NCBI GenBank assembly: GCA_033557465.1
Contig: CM066048.1
Coordinates: 14,174,305 to 14,238,304 of the forward strand
DNA: 64,000 nucleotides
Reading direction: 5' to 3'
Origin: Ichthyophis bannanicus
Taxonomy: Eukaryota > Chordata > Amphibia > Gymnophiona > Ichthyophiidae
Below the pieces are notes generated by a model. That model made no database searches. It was not told where the DNA came from and saw only the letters and a list, made by a program, of their open reading frames with translations. Positions 50,821 through 61,050 of the stretch are shown here, piece by piece (the first letter of the stretch is position 1; the number at the start of each line of letters is the position of its first letter). The translations under genes and the position numbers were made by a program.

Positions 50821-53051
50821 TGAATTTATTTATTTATTTATTTAAACGTATTTCTATACCGCCTTATCCTGCAATCAAGGCGGTCTGAACAGCAAACAAT
50901 CAATAAGATACAGGGTATAGCGTGTACATGCAGTGAGTAGTGTATGCGTGTGAGTGTGTCTGGACGTTGATTCTTGTGGTGCTATTTACAGCATGCGCTA
51001 TTTACAATGCTATGGGTATCAGTTCCTTGCTTAATTACAATTATAGTGACATGTGGGGGGAATTGAGGTGTCTTTTGCATGGTTTAAGTAATGTCACTGT
51101 AGTGTTCTGTAAAGAGGGTTGTCTTCAGTAGTTTCCTGAACTCCTTAAGATCTGTTGTTGAATGCAGTTCGTCGGGGAGGGCATTCCAGATTGTTGGTGC
51201 TGCCTTTGATAAGGCTCGTTTTTCGGTGTCCTTGCGTACCCTGTTGATATCTTTAGGTGTGTTGACACGGTTGGATGTGCTTCTTCTTCTCGGTCTTGTG
51301 CTGTTGTCTGGTTGTATGAGTGGGTGTAGGCTGAAAGCTGATGATTGATGTTTGATTTTGAAAATGTTTATGATTGTCTTGTATCTAATGCGGGCACAGA
51401 TAGGCAGCCAGTGGAGCTCTTTCAGGGTGAGTGTGATGTGTTCTTGTCTTGTGGTGCCAGCAATTATGCGTGCTGCAGTGTTTTGTGCCAGTTGCAATGG
51501 TCTTAGTGTCTGTTTCATTAGACCTAGATAGATTGGGTTGCAGAAGTCTAGGACTGGGGTTATTAGTGCTTGACAAACTGTGCGGAAGTGTTCCTGAGTG
51601 AGGAGGGGCTTGAGGCGTCGTACTAGTCTCATCCTGTGGTATGCATTTTTGGTGGTTCTGCTGATGTGGGACTGAAGGTTAAGTTCTTTGTCCATTGTCA
51701 CTCCGAGGTATTTCACTTCTGATTGTATGGGTATGGTTGTGGTGCCTATCTTGATGTCGCGGGGGGGGATGAAGTCGGAGTTTCGTGTGATGATTAGCGC
51801 CTCGGTCTTGCTGTAGTTTATGGTCATGATGTTGTCTTGAAACCAGGTGTTCATATGTGTGAGACAATCTGTTATCTTGGTGTGGTCTGTGTTGTCGAGG
51901 GTGATTGGTTTGCATATCATTATGTCGTCTGCATAGATTGTGTATTTTATCCCGTGCTCTTTTATGATGTTGCATATTGGTTGGATGTAGATGTTGAATA
52001 AGAGAGCTGATAGTGCGGATCCTTGGGGTACGCCTTGCATGACTTTTATGGGTCGGGATGTGTTGGGCCCAATCTTGACCTGTATCTGTCTGTCCGTTAG
52101 GTAAGAGTGGAACCACCTCAGTGTGGCTCCGTGTAGTCCGATGTTCTGTAGTCTTGCTAGTAGTGTTCCATGGTCGACTGTGTCAAACGCTGATGATAGG
52201 TCAATGAAGATCATGAGTATTCCGTTCTTGTTGTTGTCTATGAGGTGTAGTATGTCATTAAAGAGGTATAGCAGGAGTGTTTCAACTCCATGGTTGGGGC
52301 GGAAACAGTGTTGGTTGTGGTTGAGTTGTGCGTGGTTGTCGATGTGGTCTTGTAGTTGATGTTGTACCACTTTCTCAATAATCTTAGCCAGTAGGGGGAT
52401 GCTTGAGATGGGTCTGTAGGCTGCTGGGTTGTTTTTGTCGAGTGCTGATTTCTTCGGGATTGGTCTTATTGTGGCGAGTTTTAGCTGGTCTGGCATGATA
52501 CCTTGTGTTAGAGAACTTTTCACCATGTTGTGTATGGTGTGGATGAAGTTTGACTTTGTCGTTTTGATCCATGTGACTGGGCATGGGTCTGTTGGGGCCG
52601 TGCTTGTGTTGAGGGCGGTGATGATGTGTGAGAGCTGCTCTGTGGATGGGTTGCTGAATTTGTCCCAAGTTTTTCTTGGGGTGGTGGTTGGTTTGGTGCT
52701 TGTGTTAGTATTACTTCGTGGAGCTGAGTGGAATTTGTCTTGGATGTGGTCTGCGAATGTTTGTGGGTCTATTTGCACGTCGCTGTCGGATTTGTTCTCC
52801 TTGGTGAGTGTTTTCACAATTTCGAAGAGCTCTCTCGGTTTGTTGTTTGATTTGAGTATGAGGTTGGTGTGGTATTCTCTCTTTGTTTGGTTGATGAGAT
52901 TGTTGTACTCTTTTTGTTTTGCTAAGTATAGAGCCTGTTTGTTGGGAGACTTGGTGTGTCTCCATTGTCGTTCTAACTTCCTGAGTTCTCTTTTTTTGAT
53001 CCGTATGGTTTTTGAGTACCAGGGTGTGTGATGTGCCCTAGTGCGGTGATC
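50821..53051 (-). mobile_element. L2-type LINE inserted in the mariner
   Basis: The 3' tail is at the left (complement of AATTTATTTATTTATTTATT) next to the conserved TACCGCCTT stem, and the 5' end is at GATCAC (53051-53046). It carries one long open frame and no endonuclease. It interrupts the mariner codons between MSKKIEQ and IKFC. Confidence 0.88.
51084..53050 (-). CDS. L2-type LINE reverse transcriptase (ORF2, endonuclease missing)
   Basis: The frame is open from the truncation point (HRTRAHHTPWYSKTIRIKKR) to 51084, about 650 residues. There is no native start; a non-ATG codon at 52817 begins the 577-residue portion KTLTKENKSD. RT motifs: PAAYRPISSIPLLAKIIEKV, HCFRPNHGVETLLLYLF, IFIDLSSAFDTVDHG (first Asp), GVPQGSALSALLFNIYIQPI and YADDIMICKPI (Asp pair near 51920). 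The C-terminus has RQEHITLTLKELHWLPICAR and APTIWNALPDELH. It is a relative, not a close copy, of the 17.7-19.7 kb protein. Although open, it lacks the nuclease needed for self-mobilisation. Confidence 0.87.
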
Positions 53052-53994
53052 TTTCTTGCATTAAATTCTGCCAGAAACTTGGAGATTCATGCAAAGAGAC
53101 TTATGACAAGTTACTGCAAGTGTATGACGATGAATGCATGAGTCGTGCTTGAGTTTATGACTGGTACAAACGTTTCCAAGAGGGCCGCCAAACAGTGACG
53201 AATGTTCAGGAAAGCCATCCATGAGCAGGAATGAAGACAAAGTTAATGCAGTGCATGCTGCAATACGCTCAAATTGTGGATTGACTATCAGGGAGCCTGC
53301 TGAGGACACGGACATCAGTTTTGCGTCGGTACATTCCATTCTTACTGTCGATTTGGGGATGAGACGTGTGTCTGCAAAATTTGCGCTGAAACTTCTGTCC
53401 CCTGACCAAAAAGAAGATCAACTGTCTGCAGCCAGGGAATTGTTGGAATGTGTTGAAAATTACTCAGATTTCATCAAAAAGATTATTACTGGTGATGAAT
53501 CATAGGTTTATGGTTATGACCCAGAAACTAAGGGGTATGTTTACTAAAGCACGGTAACGTAGCAGCGGATACGTTAACGCACTGTAACGTTACCAGATGC
53601 AACGTTAACGCGCGGTAACATCTCCAGCTGCGGTAAGTCCCTCAGAGGGTGGAGAGAGGGCGGAGAGAAGGGGTCAATGGGCGGGGAGTAGGCGGGAGAG
53701 GCTCCTGCTACAATAACGCGGGGACATGAAGGGCCAAACATTACTGCAAGTGAAAACCTGTCATTAGATGCACATTTGCAGGAGAGAGAAACCATTTCGG
53801 TGTCAGCAATGTACAGCACAGGCAGGGAGCCCAATAAAAGTGATAGCAGTGCTCCATTTGCAGCAACAGCATAGTGCCCAAGTATGAAAGGCCATTATGG
53901 TGATGGTGCAAATGAGGCACAGGGGGATGCAGGCAGGACATGCAGTGGTGGCAACTGGGGCACAGGGTGGACTAGGCTGTTGTCCAGGTGGCAC

Positions 53995-54480
53995 ATAGGA
54001 ACACAGAAACTGGAAATCAGCATGACAGTGTCTGAGCAAGGTCAATATGCCCAGTACGCTGTGTACCACAGTGTCCCATCCAGGGGACCTGTACACAGCA
54101 GGTACCCCAAACATCACACAGGAACCACAATGCTCATAATGGGGCAAGCAGTGCACATCTGAGGACCACTCTAACAAGGGTCTATGGACCTTCCCCAGGA
54201 TAAGTCCCAAACTGTCCATAAACCCAGCAAAATGAACACCCATTATCTTACCCATTGGTAAGGCAGTACAGGGTGTGACCACACATAGGGTGAAATATGT
54301 AAAGACCCAGTAGTCCATAATGGAGACACCGGACCTGCATTGCATGCCCCAGCCTGACCACAGTCTGCTGGCAGAACACAATCAACCAGGTCCACCCTAG
54401 CCAGTTGTTGCCAGATCACACATTGCACACCCCACAGCCATCTCACCCCCATGTGGAAGTGACAGAACAGTGGCAGGCGG
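53995..54480 (-). repeat. Diverged CR1 3' sequence captured inside the Harbinger element
   Basis: Phrases run in the same order as the CR1 3' region at 47630-48080: GTCTGAGCAAGGTCAATATG and CCCAGTACGCTGT (compare GTCAGACCAAGGTCCATCAA and GCCCAGTATCCTGT), TCTATGGACCTTCCCCAGGA, ACCCAGCAAAATGAACACCC, TGCATTGCATGCCCC. The match is approximate but collinear over several hundred bases. Confidence 0.65.
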
Positions 54481-54774
54481 TGATGGGGGGGAATGTGTGG
54501 TTGTCCATGTATGCCACCACACCCCAGACCCTAAACCTAGGCATCCGCTTACCTGCACAGTGGATGGCATGGGACTGCACACAACTAGCACCGACAGTAT
54601 ATGGGCATGTCAGCATGGTGGGGGGGGGGGGGGTGGTGGTGGTGGCACCTGCCTGCAGTGGACCAAGGTCATGACCTGCCCCAGTGTGCCGTGTTCAGTG
54701 CAAGAAACAAGGTTTGTCTAAGAAAGAGCAAATGTAGCCCCAGGGACTGCACTGCCTCTGTGGTAACAGTGTGG

Positions 54775-54845
54775 TACTGTACATATAGCCAGTGTGTCCT
54801 GGAGCAGAGGGTCTCAGGTTCATGTCCCAGCTGTGGATCTTGCAA
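54775..54845 (+). other. tRNA-like (SINE head) segment inside the Harbinger element
   Basis: TATAGCCAGTGTGTCCTGGA and CAGGTTCATGTCCCAGCTG resemble degenerate A and B boxes with typical spacing. Probably a tRNA-derived SINE remnant, not a functional tRNA. Confidence 0.4.
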
Positions 54846-56204
54846 TGCATGTCCCTACATTTTACCCACATTGCAGATACAACATCAACATGTGCAATCC
54901 CAAAAGCATCAGCCAACAGGGGTACAAACATCCACACACACAGGCCCCACTAACCAGAACGCTATAGAGAGTCAGGCTGTTTGCACTGGCTTGGAGCAGC
55001 AGTCATCAGCAGAGCCCACAACTAGCTCTTCCACCCCTTAGCAATGCCTGCACTGTGATCGGGACCAGTGTGGCGGTCAGGTTTGCCAACCACCCCTATC
55101 TTTGCACAATGCCACAATAGGAGTAGGTGAGTGCATGTCCATCCATTGTGGTATGGTGTCCTACTCTGCACTGGGCCCACAAAACGTACACTGTTGCCAG
55201 CACCAGCCTGCAAATCTGCATACTGAGGAGCAGGTACTGTGGGTATGGCCCAGAGAGGGCAGACCAGGCAGGATGAGACTGAAGTGGTGGTAGGGCAATG
55301 ACTGGGACATTGTAGTGCCCAACCGCCACCTGCATGGACAAGGTAGCCACAGCACGCCTTGCTGTTAGGACACTCTCACACTGACCGAACAGTGACCATG
55401 GCACGGCTATGTTCCCACATAGTGCTACATAGTATTTGTCTCAAGTGATATATGTGTGACCCCTTTTCTGGAAGGCCAGTCACTGGGGCATCTGCCGGTG
55501 TCTGTGCTGTACAACCCAGGTTTGGGTGCGCATAGTTTCTCTGTGAACATGCAATATAGACTGGCTAGCGGACTGTCTGCAGTTAGTTTGTGCATGGCTG
55601 GAACACCTAGCAGGGTGCAGCAGGTACAGTCTGACTGTGCCTGCTGCCAGTGAATGTCAGACCATGGTTGGGGGCTGCGGAGGCTCCTAGTGCTACTGTT
55701 GGTCTGCCAGTGGCCTAGCAACTGGTCCAGCTCTGGTCTGATCCCCCTGATGACATCCACAACCTAAGGTACCCCAAGATGCATCAGGTTGGCAGGCATG
55801 AGCTGGAAGGCAGAAGAACAGCTGTAACCCTAAAACTGGAGAGAGAGCACAGAGGAAGGGCAATTGTCAGGTAGTAAGGTGCCTCATCCTGTTTACTGTA
55901 GTGTGTGCAGTACTGTGGAGCTCACAATAACGCATGTGATGTTTGTTTGGGACGTGCGTTGTTACATGCCATAACCTGTCATAACCTAAGGCGCCTAAAT
56001 GTATCTCATAAGGCACGTAAGAATGTCTGTAACATCACGCGCATTATTGTGCATGCTGCGTTTCAGCGGCTCTGCAACGCGCGTTGCGGCATATGGGCAT
56101 TCTCTGCAATGCGCGTACGATGCAATACTGCGTCATAACATAAAGCGTATAATATAGCAGACAAGATAGTCACTTGGTGGAACATATTTGCATTGTGCTT
56201 GTTG

Positions 56205-56280
56205 TGGTTGTTTGGCATAGTGGTTGCAGACGTGCGTTGAGCCACCAGAGGTTGTGGGTTTAATTCCCACAAGTTCCTTT
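56205..56280 (+). other. tRNA-like pol III promoter segment inside the Harbinger element
   Basis: TTTGGCATAGTGGTTGCAGA fits the A box (TGGCNNAGTGG). GTTGTGGGTTTAATTCCCAC fits the B box and forms a perfect T-arm (TTGTGG against CCACAA). The anticodon arm and acceptor stem are not convincing, so this is a tRNA-derived module, not a tRNA gene. Confidence 0.6.
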
Positions 56281-56449
56281 TCCTTTCTTTTCTTGTATTC
56301 TGCTAACCTTACCATACAATGGTGGCAGCTTCGTCACTTCTCCACACGCCCTTCCCTCTCTTCACTGTGCACTACAGTGTGCCCTCCATGCAGCCTATCC
56401 ATCACAGATTAGCTGTTACATATGGCCCCTTTCTTTGGGCTGTCTGGGA

Positions 56450-56535
56450 GGGCAGTTGGCTCAGTGGTTTGATGTTGGTGTTGGTGAGCTGTTTGAACTC
56501 TTCAGTGTACCAATTCAATTCTCACATACTCCTTT
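56450..56535 (+). other. Second tRNA-like segment inside the Harbinger element
   Basis: GGGCAGTTGGCTCAGTGGTT matches an A box well. The B-box position reads ACCAATTCAATTCTCACA, degenerate but correctly spaced. It lies 240 bp after the first such segment in the same orientation. Confidence 0.5.
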
Positions 56536-57661
56536 TTGAATCACTTCCCCATATTGCCCTTGTACACACACCATCCACATGGCTGGCCCTTCAGACCGGT
56601 CCCTGACGCCCTTTCAGTTTAATATGTTTACTCTTCTGCATGCTGTTTTCACTGCACACCATTTCATGGTGTGTGTGCATGTATTTCTATGTGGCTCATG
56701 TCCCATTTACAGACTGCGATATCAGCTGCCTGTGGTCTACGACCTTACACCTACAGCTCCGTTTCTTATGTGGCACCATGTCTGCACATCCCTCGGTGCA
56801 TCTTCTACTGTCTGCGCGCCTTTGATTGCAACCCCTTTGGACACGCTGCTGCTTCCCGTCGGCTGTGACGTTAATGCGCAGTAATCCAGGGCATCTGTAC
56901 CACACGTTACATGGCCAGGGCACTCTGTACCACAAGTTTCCGGTCCAGGCTTGCCTTAACACTGCACCGGGCAGATATGGGCATCTGTAACATTAGCGCA
57001 GCACTTATCGATGGTAACATTACTGCGCTTTAGTAAACATACCCCTAAGGCTCAATCCTCACAATGGAAGATTCAAATTTTCCCAGACCCAAAAAAGCCC
57101 ATCAGATGAGGAGCAATGTCAAGGTCATGCTCACAGTTTTCGTTGATTACCGGGGTATTGTTCATCATGAGTATGCTCCAAAAGGCCGAACCATCAATAA
57201 GGAGTACTACGTCCAAGTTCTGACTCGTTTGAGAGATGCAGTTCATCGTAAGAGGCCAGAGTTGCACAGGAATGGTGAATGGTTGCTTCATCATGATAAC
57301 GCCCCAGCTCACCCATCGCATCTTGTCCAGCAGTTCTTGTCCAAACACCAAATCGAGCAAGTCCATCAGCCTCCGTAATCACCTGACCTTACACCCTGTG
57401 GCTTTTTCTTGTTTCCAAAACTGAAATTACCATTGAAAGGAAGGAGATTCGACAACTTGGAGATCATTAAGCAATATTCGACACAACAGTTTCACAGCAT
57501 AACAAGAGGCATTTCAAAATTGTTTCCTGCAGTGGCAGGAACGCTGGAGGACGTGTGTTTTATTGGAAGGGGACTACTTTGAAGGAGACCGAGTGCAATA
57601 ACTGTCAGTGTTATACTTCTTGTGTTATTGTATAAGTCTCGATACTTTTTGATCGCACCTA

Positions 57662-58737
57662 ATGCATGGATATGTTTATCTCTGCACAGTCAGTCAGCGA
57701 TCAGTTCTGTAAAGTCTATGTGATGGGGCGTCATCGGCACTGTGCAGATAGTGACTTATGACCTGACACTTCTGATGGGCTGAAGCTGTACTGAATAGGA
57801 CTTTTCTTTAGAAGGGAAGAAGCCAGCTGGAAAGACCAGTTCTTGAGATGGGGGGGGGGGGGGGGTTATATATATGAATTCAGCCCACCTCCATTGTCAT
57901 CAAAGTCTAGTATCGAGGAGAAAGAGCCCTCTAAACCGAAGCCTGTCGTTTTAACTAAAAAGATCAGCTGCTGCCTCTCTAGTTCATCTGAGCATCTTCT
58001 CCTCAGGGCCAGAATGAACTTTTTCTGTGCCTGGGGTGGACATATGCCCTCTGCCCCCTTCACGGCTCCGGCAGTGGTAGCAGCAGCTCCAGAACAGCAC
58101 CCTCCTCTCTCTCCCCTCTTGCCCAGCACCCCTTGTCTCTCCCTTTCCGACCCTCAATCAGCAACATCACAGTCATGATGGTTAAAAATCTATGTACGTC
58201 CAAATTCCCTTCATGACCAGACATGCTGTGAAGTAACTCGCAACCTTGCAAACACATATAGCCAACCTGCCATGCCAAAATAGCATTAACTCCCCAAACT
58301 CACACAGCAACATTCAGGCCCTAAAACGCTGATGCACCTCTTATAGGGAAAACAGAGCAAACTGGACTGCTGACAGATCCTTGCCTACACAGAAACTACA
58401 TACCAGCGAAATACCTCACATCACAAATACAGAATAGGTAGGATCGGTGGAAGCATTAGGCAAATTAAGCCGCCGTCTAGAGCATCATCATTTGTGTGTG
58501 TGTGTGGGGGGGGGGGGGGGCAGTGCCAGCATCACTGCTGCCATGATACAGGGAAACCTTTATATTTTAATTCTTGATCTGACGTGGCCGAGCTGGACTC
58601 ACCCTAGCAACCCTAAGCAGCCTGGCAGTAGCAGGGTAATCCGCAGGCTCCCTTTGAGCTCCAGCATTCCTCCCCCTTCTCCAACATGTATGCATGGTTC
58701 CTGCTACTGTGCTGCATGATCCTGTAGGGGGCAGAGT
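57662..58737. other. Unassigned sequence with G runs
   Basis: This contains poly-G runs (about 57850 and 58506) and a (TG)n stretch. A hAT-like phrase, GGCAAATTAAGCCGCCGTCT, sits near 58460. No gene is recognised. Confidence 0.4.
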
Positions 58738-59005
58738 GGCCAAAGGTCTATGAGTTGAGTGGTCGACTGGTGGCTCGGTCTATAGCAGCAGCAGCCTGCG
58801 GGCTTCCCAGTTGCCCCTGCTACTGATAACAGGGCTGCTGTTTGGAGCGCTGGGGCTGCCGTTTGTGGTAGCACTTCGAGACAGAATAGGTTTTCCTATG
58901 GTAGGAGCCCTGTGATTTTCTGAAGCTGAAGCTGCGCTCTAAGCAGTCAGAGGACAGGGTCTGCAGGGTCATGTAATGATACTTCATGTCGTTCACCATC
59001 TTCTT

Positions 59006-60042
59006 CCAGAAGAAAAACAGTAACTGCCACGCGGGTAAGCGCAGAACCAAACTACGAACGAAGGCAGTGTTTAGAACTTTTATTGGTCCTTATACATAAA
59101 ACGAGGGGGGCCAGACCCAACACAGGCCGTGTTTCGTGGGATACTTCGTCAGGGGTGAGGCACACCACAAAACTAAAAAATAAAATCATAAGATCATATA
59201 AAACTCTAATATTGAACTTAGGATAATAAATACATAAAAATAAATAATTAAAAGACATTAAAAACATAATAAAAAGCTTCACTCATAAATACTAAATTCC
59301 TTTGTGACCAAATAATGTATATAATGATGCTGAAGACATACAGATAAATAATCAACAAATAAACACTGTTGTATCCATAAATGTTGCAAATCTTAAAACC
59401 GCTAAAAAGGAGAAATTCAAAAGAGGAACTGGAAGCATAAAAAAGTAAAACATCCATAAATAGCCCAAGTGAAAAAAACTTTAGTCTAAAAAAACGTATG
59501 CAAAACTTTTAATCTGAGGAGACTTTTTTGTAAGAAACGAGACCAACAGAAGAGCAGGAGTAGGTCATTTATGGATACAACAATGTTTATTTGTAATTAT
59601 TAATATTGTATTCATATTCATGTTGATTATTTATCTGTATGTCTTCAGCATCATTATATACATTATTTGGTCACAAAGGAATTTAGTATTTATGAGTGAA
59701 GTTAATATAACAATTATGTTGGCCCCAAATAATTTATTCATATGTTATGTTCTTTTTATTATGTGGTGTATACAATAGTTATTTTATAATAGTTCTTGAT
59801 TCTTATGTTAGTATTGATATTTATTTATTATTTTAGTGCTTATTCATTCTTTTGCTCGCTGTTTTTAATTATGTTTTTTATTATGTTTAATGTCTTTTAA
59901 TTATTTATATGTATTTATTATCATGAGTTCAATATTAGAGTTTTATATGATCTTATGATTTTATTTTTTAGTTTTGTGGTTTGCCTCACCCCTGACAAAG
60001 TATCCCATGAAACACGGCCTGTGTTGGGTCTGGCCCCCCTCA
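59006..60042 (-). mobile_element. Probable Penelope-type insertion: large inverted repeat with 15-bp target duplication
   Basis: GTTCACCATCTTCTT occurs at 58991-59005 and 60043-60057, immediately flanking the insert. Inside, arm 59103-59384 is the inverted copy of 59564-60041; the right arm carries an extra 180 bp or so. On the minus strand, one arm is followed by a unique 97-base 3' tail (59102-59006). An inverted truncated copy plus a hammerhead-like motif fits Penelope-like elements. No RT or GIY-YIG frame is present, so the class is an inference. Confidence 0.65.
59115..59156 (-). ncRNA. Hammerhead-ribozyme-like motif
   Basis: Minus-strand order: ACCC, CTGACGA, AGTATCCCAC, GAAA, CACGGCCTGTG, TT, GGGT. 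ACCC pairs with GGGT (stem I), CAC with GTG (stem III), and CTGANGA plus GAAA form the conserved core with U as the cleavage-site base. Stem II is weak (two pairs at best, with an extra A), so activity is uncertain. The inverted partner at about 59995-60030 (plus strand) has CTGACAA, which breaks the core. Confidence 0.5.
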
Positions 60043-61050
60043 GTTCACCATCTTCTTGACTTTCTCGCTGACGAGGTTGTCTCCCGGGCAGGGGGCATTG
60101 GCCAGGCATTCGTACATGTCTTCCTGGAGTCCAGAGGCCCTGAGCCAAGTGGTGCGCCTGGCTGTGAAGGCTACAGCTGCTGTCTGTGCTATCAAGTCAA
60201 AGACGTCGAAGGCCAAATGGATCAGGTGTTTTCCACACTCGTCCAGGTCCCCTAGGATGGAGGAGAAGGCAGACTTGTACTATGGAGGTAGTGCATCAAC
60301 AATGTCCCTGAGGGCTTTGAGCAGTGCATCCTGATACAGCACATGCTGAAATTGTTGGGAGGCCATCCTTGCACTGAGCATTGATGCTTGGTATGTCTTT
60401 TTCCTGTAGTCATCTAGGTCCTTGCCGGGTGGAGCATTGACATGTGTGCGGGAGGACTTTGCCCACTTCAGGGCCGATTCCATGACTATGGATTGGTGGG
60501 AGAGCTGTGGCTTCTGAAATGCTGGGGCTGCTTGCACCTGGTATTTTGTGTCTGTCCTCCTGGAGGTGGTAGGGGTAGAGGATGGTGTCTGCCAGATTCG
60601 GTTGAGGTTGTTGAGCAGCAGCTTGTGGACAGGAATGGCGATGATGGACTTCGGTGCATCAAGGTACTTCAGAAGGCCCAGGACCTCACTCCTGGGGCCT
60701 GGAGCTGCAGCTGGTGATAGTGCAAAGTGGTCAGCGAGTTTTTTTAGGAACTTTGGGTATGTCAAATCCTCTGGAGGTGAGGGCGGGTGGAGGTAGTGGT
60801 GAGGGCTCCCATGAGTCTGAAGGGTGCTCATAGCTCCCTGAGGAGCCCATGGAGGCCACCTCCTCCCCTTTGTTGTCCGTTGATAGGGGGCCAGTGAAAA
60901 CCCCGTGGACGAGGTGGATGATCGAAGCGAGGGTGTCCTTGGTGGAGCTTGCTCTGTTGGCTGTATCATGGTGGAACTGCACTGAGGTTGCAGTGGCTGG
61001 GTGGTGTGATGGGCTAGAAACTTAGCCAGCAGATCCAGTATGGCTGATGG

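Larger units (their letters stand above)
53532..57045 (+). mobile_element. Harbinger-type non-autonomous element, 3.5 kb
   Basis: A perfect 19-bp terminal inverted repeat, GGGGTATGTTTACTAAAGC, lies at both ends, flanked by a TAA duplication (53529-53531 and 57046-57048). The uninterrupted mariner reading frame across the site proves the boundaries. A 3-bp TWA duplication is the PIF/Harbinger hallmark. Subterminal GTTAACG/CGTTAC motifs are enriched (53555-53630, 57010-57030). No transposase or Myb-like frame was recognised. The interior includes a CR1-derived stretch and tRNA-like segments. Confidence 0.9.
50800..57600 (+). pseudogene. mariner-family transposase (D,D34D), in three pieces
   Basis: Piece 1 (50800-50820) gives MSKKIEQ. 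Piece 2 (53060-53531) gives IKFCQKLG, ETYDKLLQVYDDE, RVYDWYKRFQEGRQ with stops, and IITGDES followed by a stop in place of Trp, then VYGYDPETK. Piece 3 (57046-57600) continues with AQSSQWKIQI, NVKVMLTVFVDYRGIVHHEY, LLHHDNAPAHPSHLVQQFLS and SPDLTPCG. The three catalytic Asp positions (GDES, HHDN, SPDL) are visible. Several stops and frameshifts besides the insertions show long inactivity. Confidence 0.88.
50611..57659 (+). mobile_element. mariner transposon, split by an L2 LINE and a Harbinger element
   Basis: The left terminus is CGAGGTGTGACCGAAAAGCA then TCGAGG. The right terminus in reverse complement is GGTGCGATCAAAAAGTATCG then AGAC. TA dinucleotides flank both (50609-50610, 57660-57661). 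Removing the L2 insert and the Harbinger element with its duplicated TAA leaves about 1.3 kb, the normal mariner length. Coding pieces occur in the right order across both interruptions. Confidence 0.88.
58820..60969 (-). pseudogene. DIRS gag-like protein fragment
   Basis: Frame 60969-60280 reads YPKFLKKLADHFALSPAAAP, then IPVHKLLLNNLNRIWQTPSS, TDTKYQVQAAPAFQKPQLSH and QHVLYQDALLKALRDIVDAL. It aligns block by block with the gag of copy 1. The left piece (59005-58820) gives KKMVNDMKYHYMTLQTLSSD and RKTYSVSKCYHKRQPQRSKQ, aligning to the copy 1 region MDVVNVMKEHCITLQTLAEE and after. Stops are present between the pieces. Confidence 0.85.
58738..61045 (-). mobile_element. DIRS gag-region fragment, interrupted by a 1.04 kb insertion
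   Basis: The minus strand encodes gag of a DIRS related to copy 1, in two pieces: 61045-60043 and 59005-58738. RT, recombinase and termini are absent. The interruption is flanked by a 15-bp duplication that restores the gag frame when collapsed. Confidence 0.88.

Noticed and set aside
53803..54381. 192-residue minus-strand frame inside the Harbinger element, considered as a transposase
   Set aside because: Cys/Pro-rich with no DDE or Myb-like motifs; it overlaps the CR1-derived stretch and looks accidental.
56205..56280. A functional tRNA gene
   Set aside because: A and B boxes fit, but the acceptor and anticodon arms do not; better explained as a tRNA-derived repeat.
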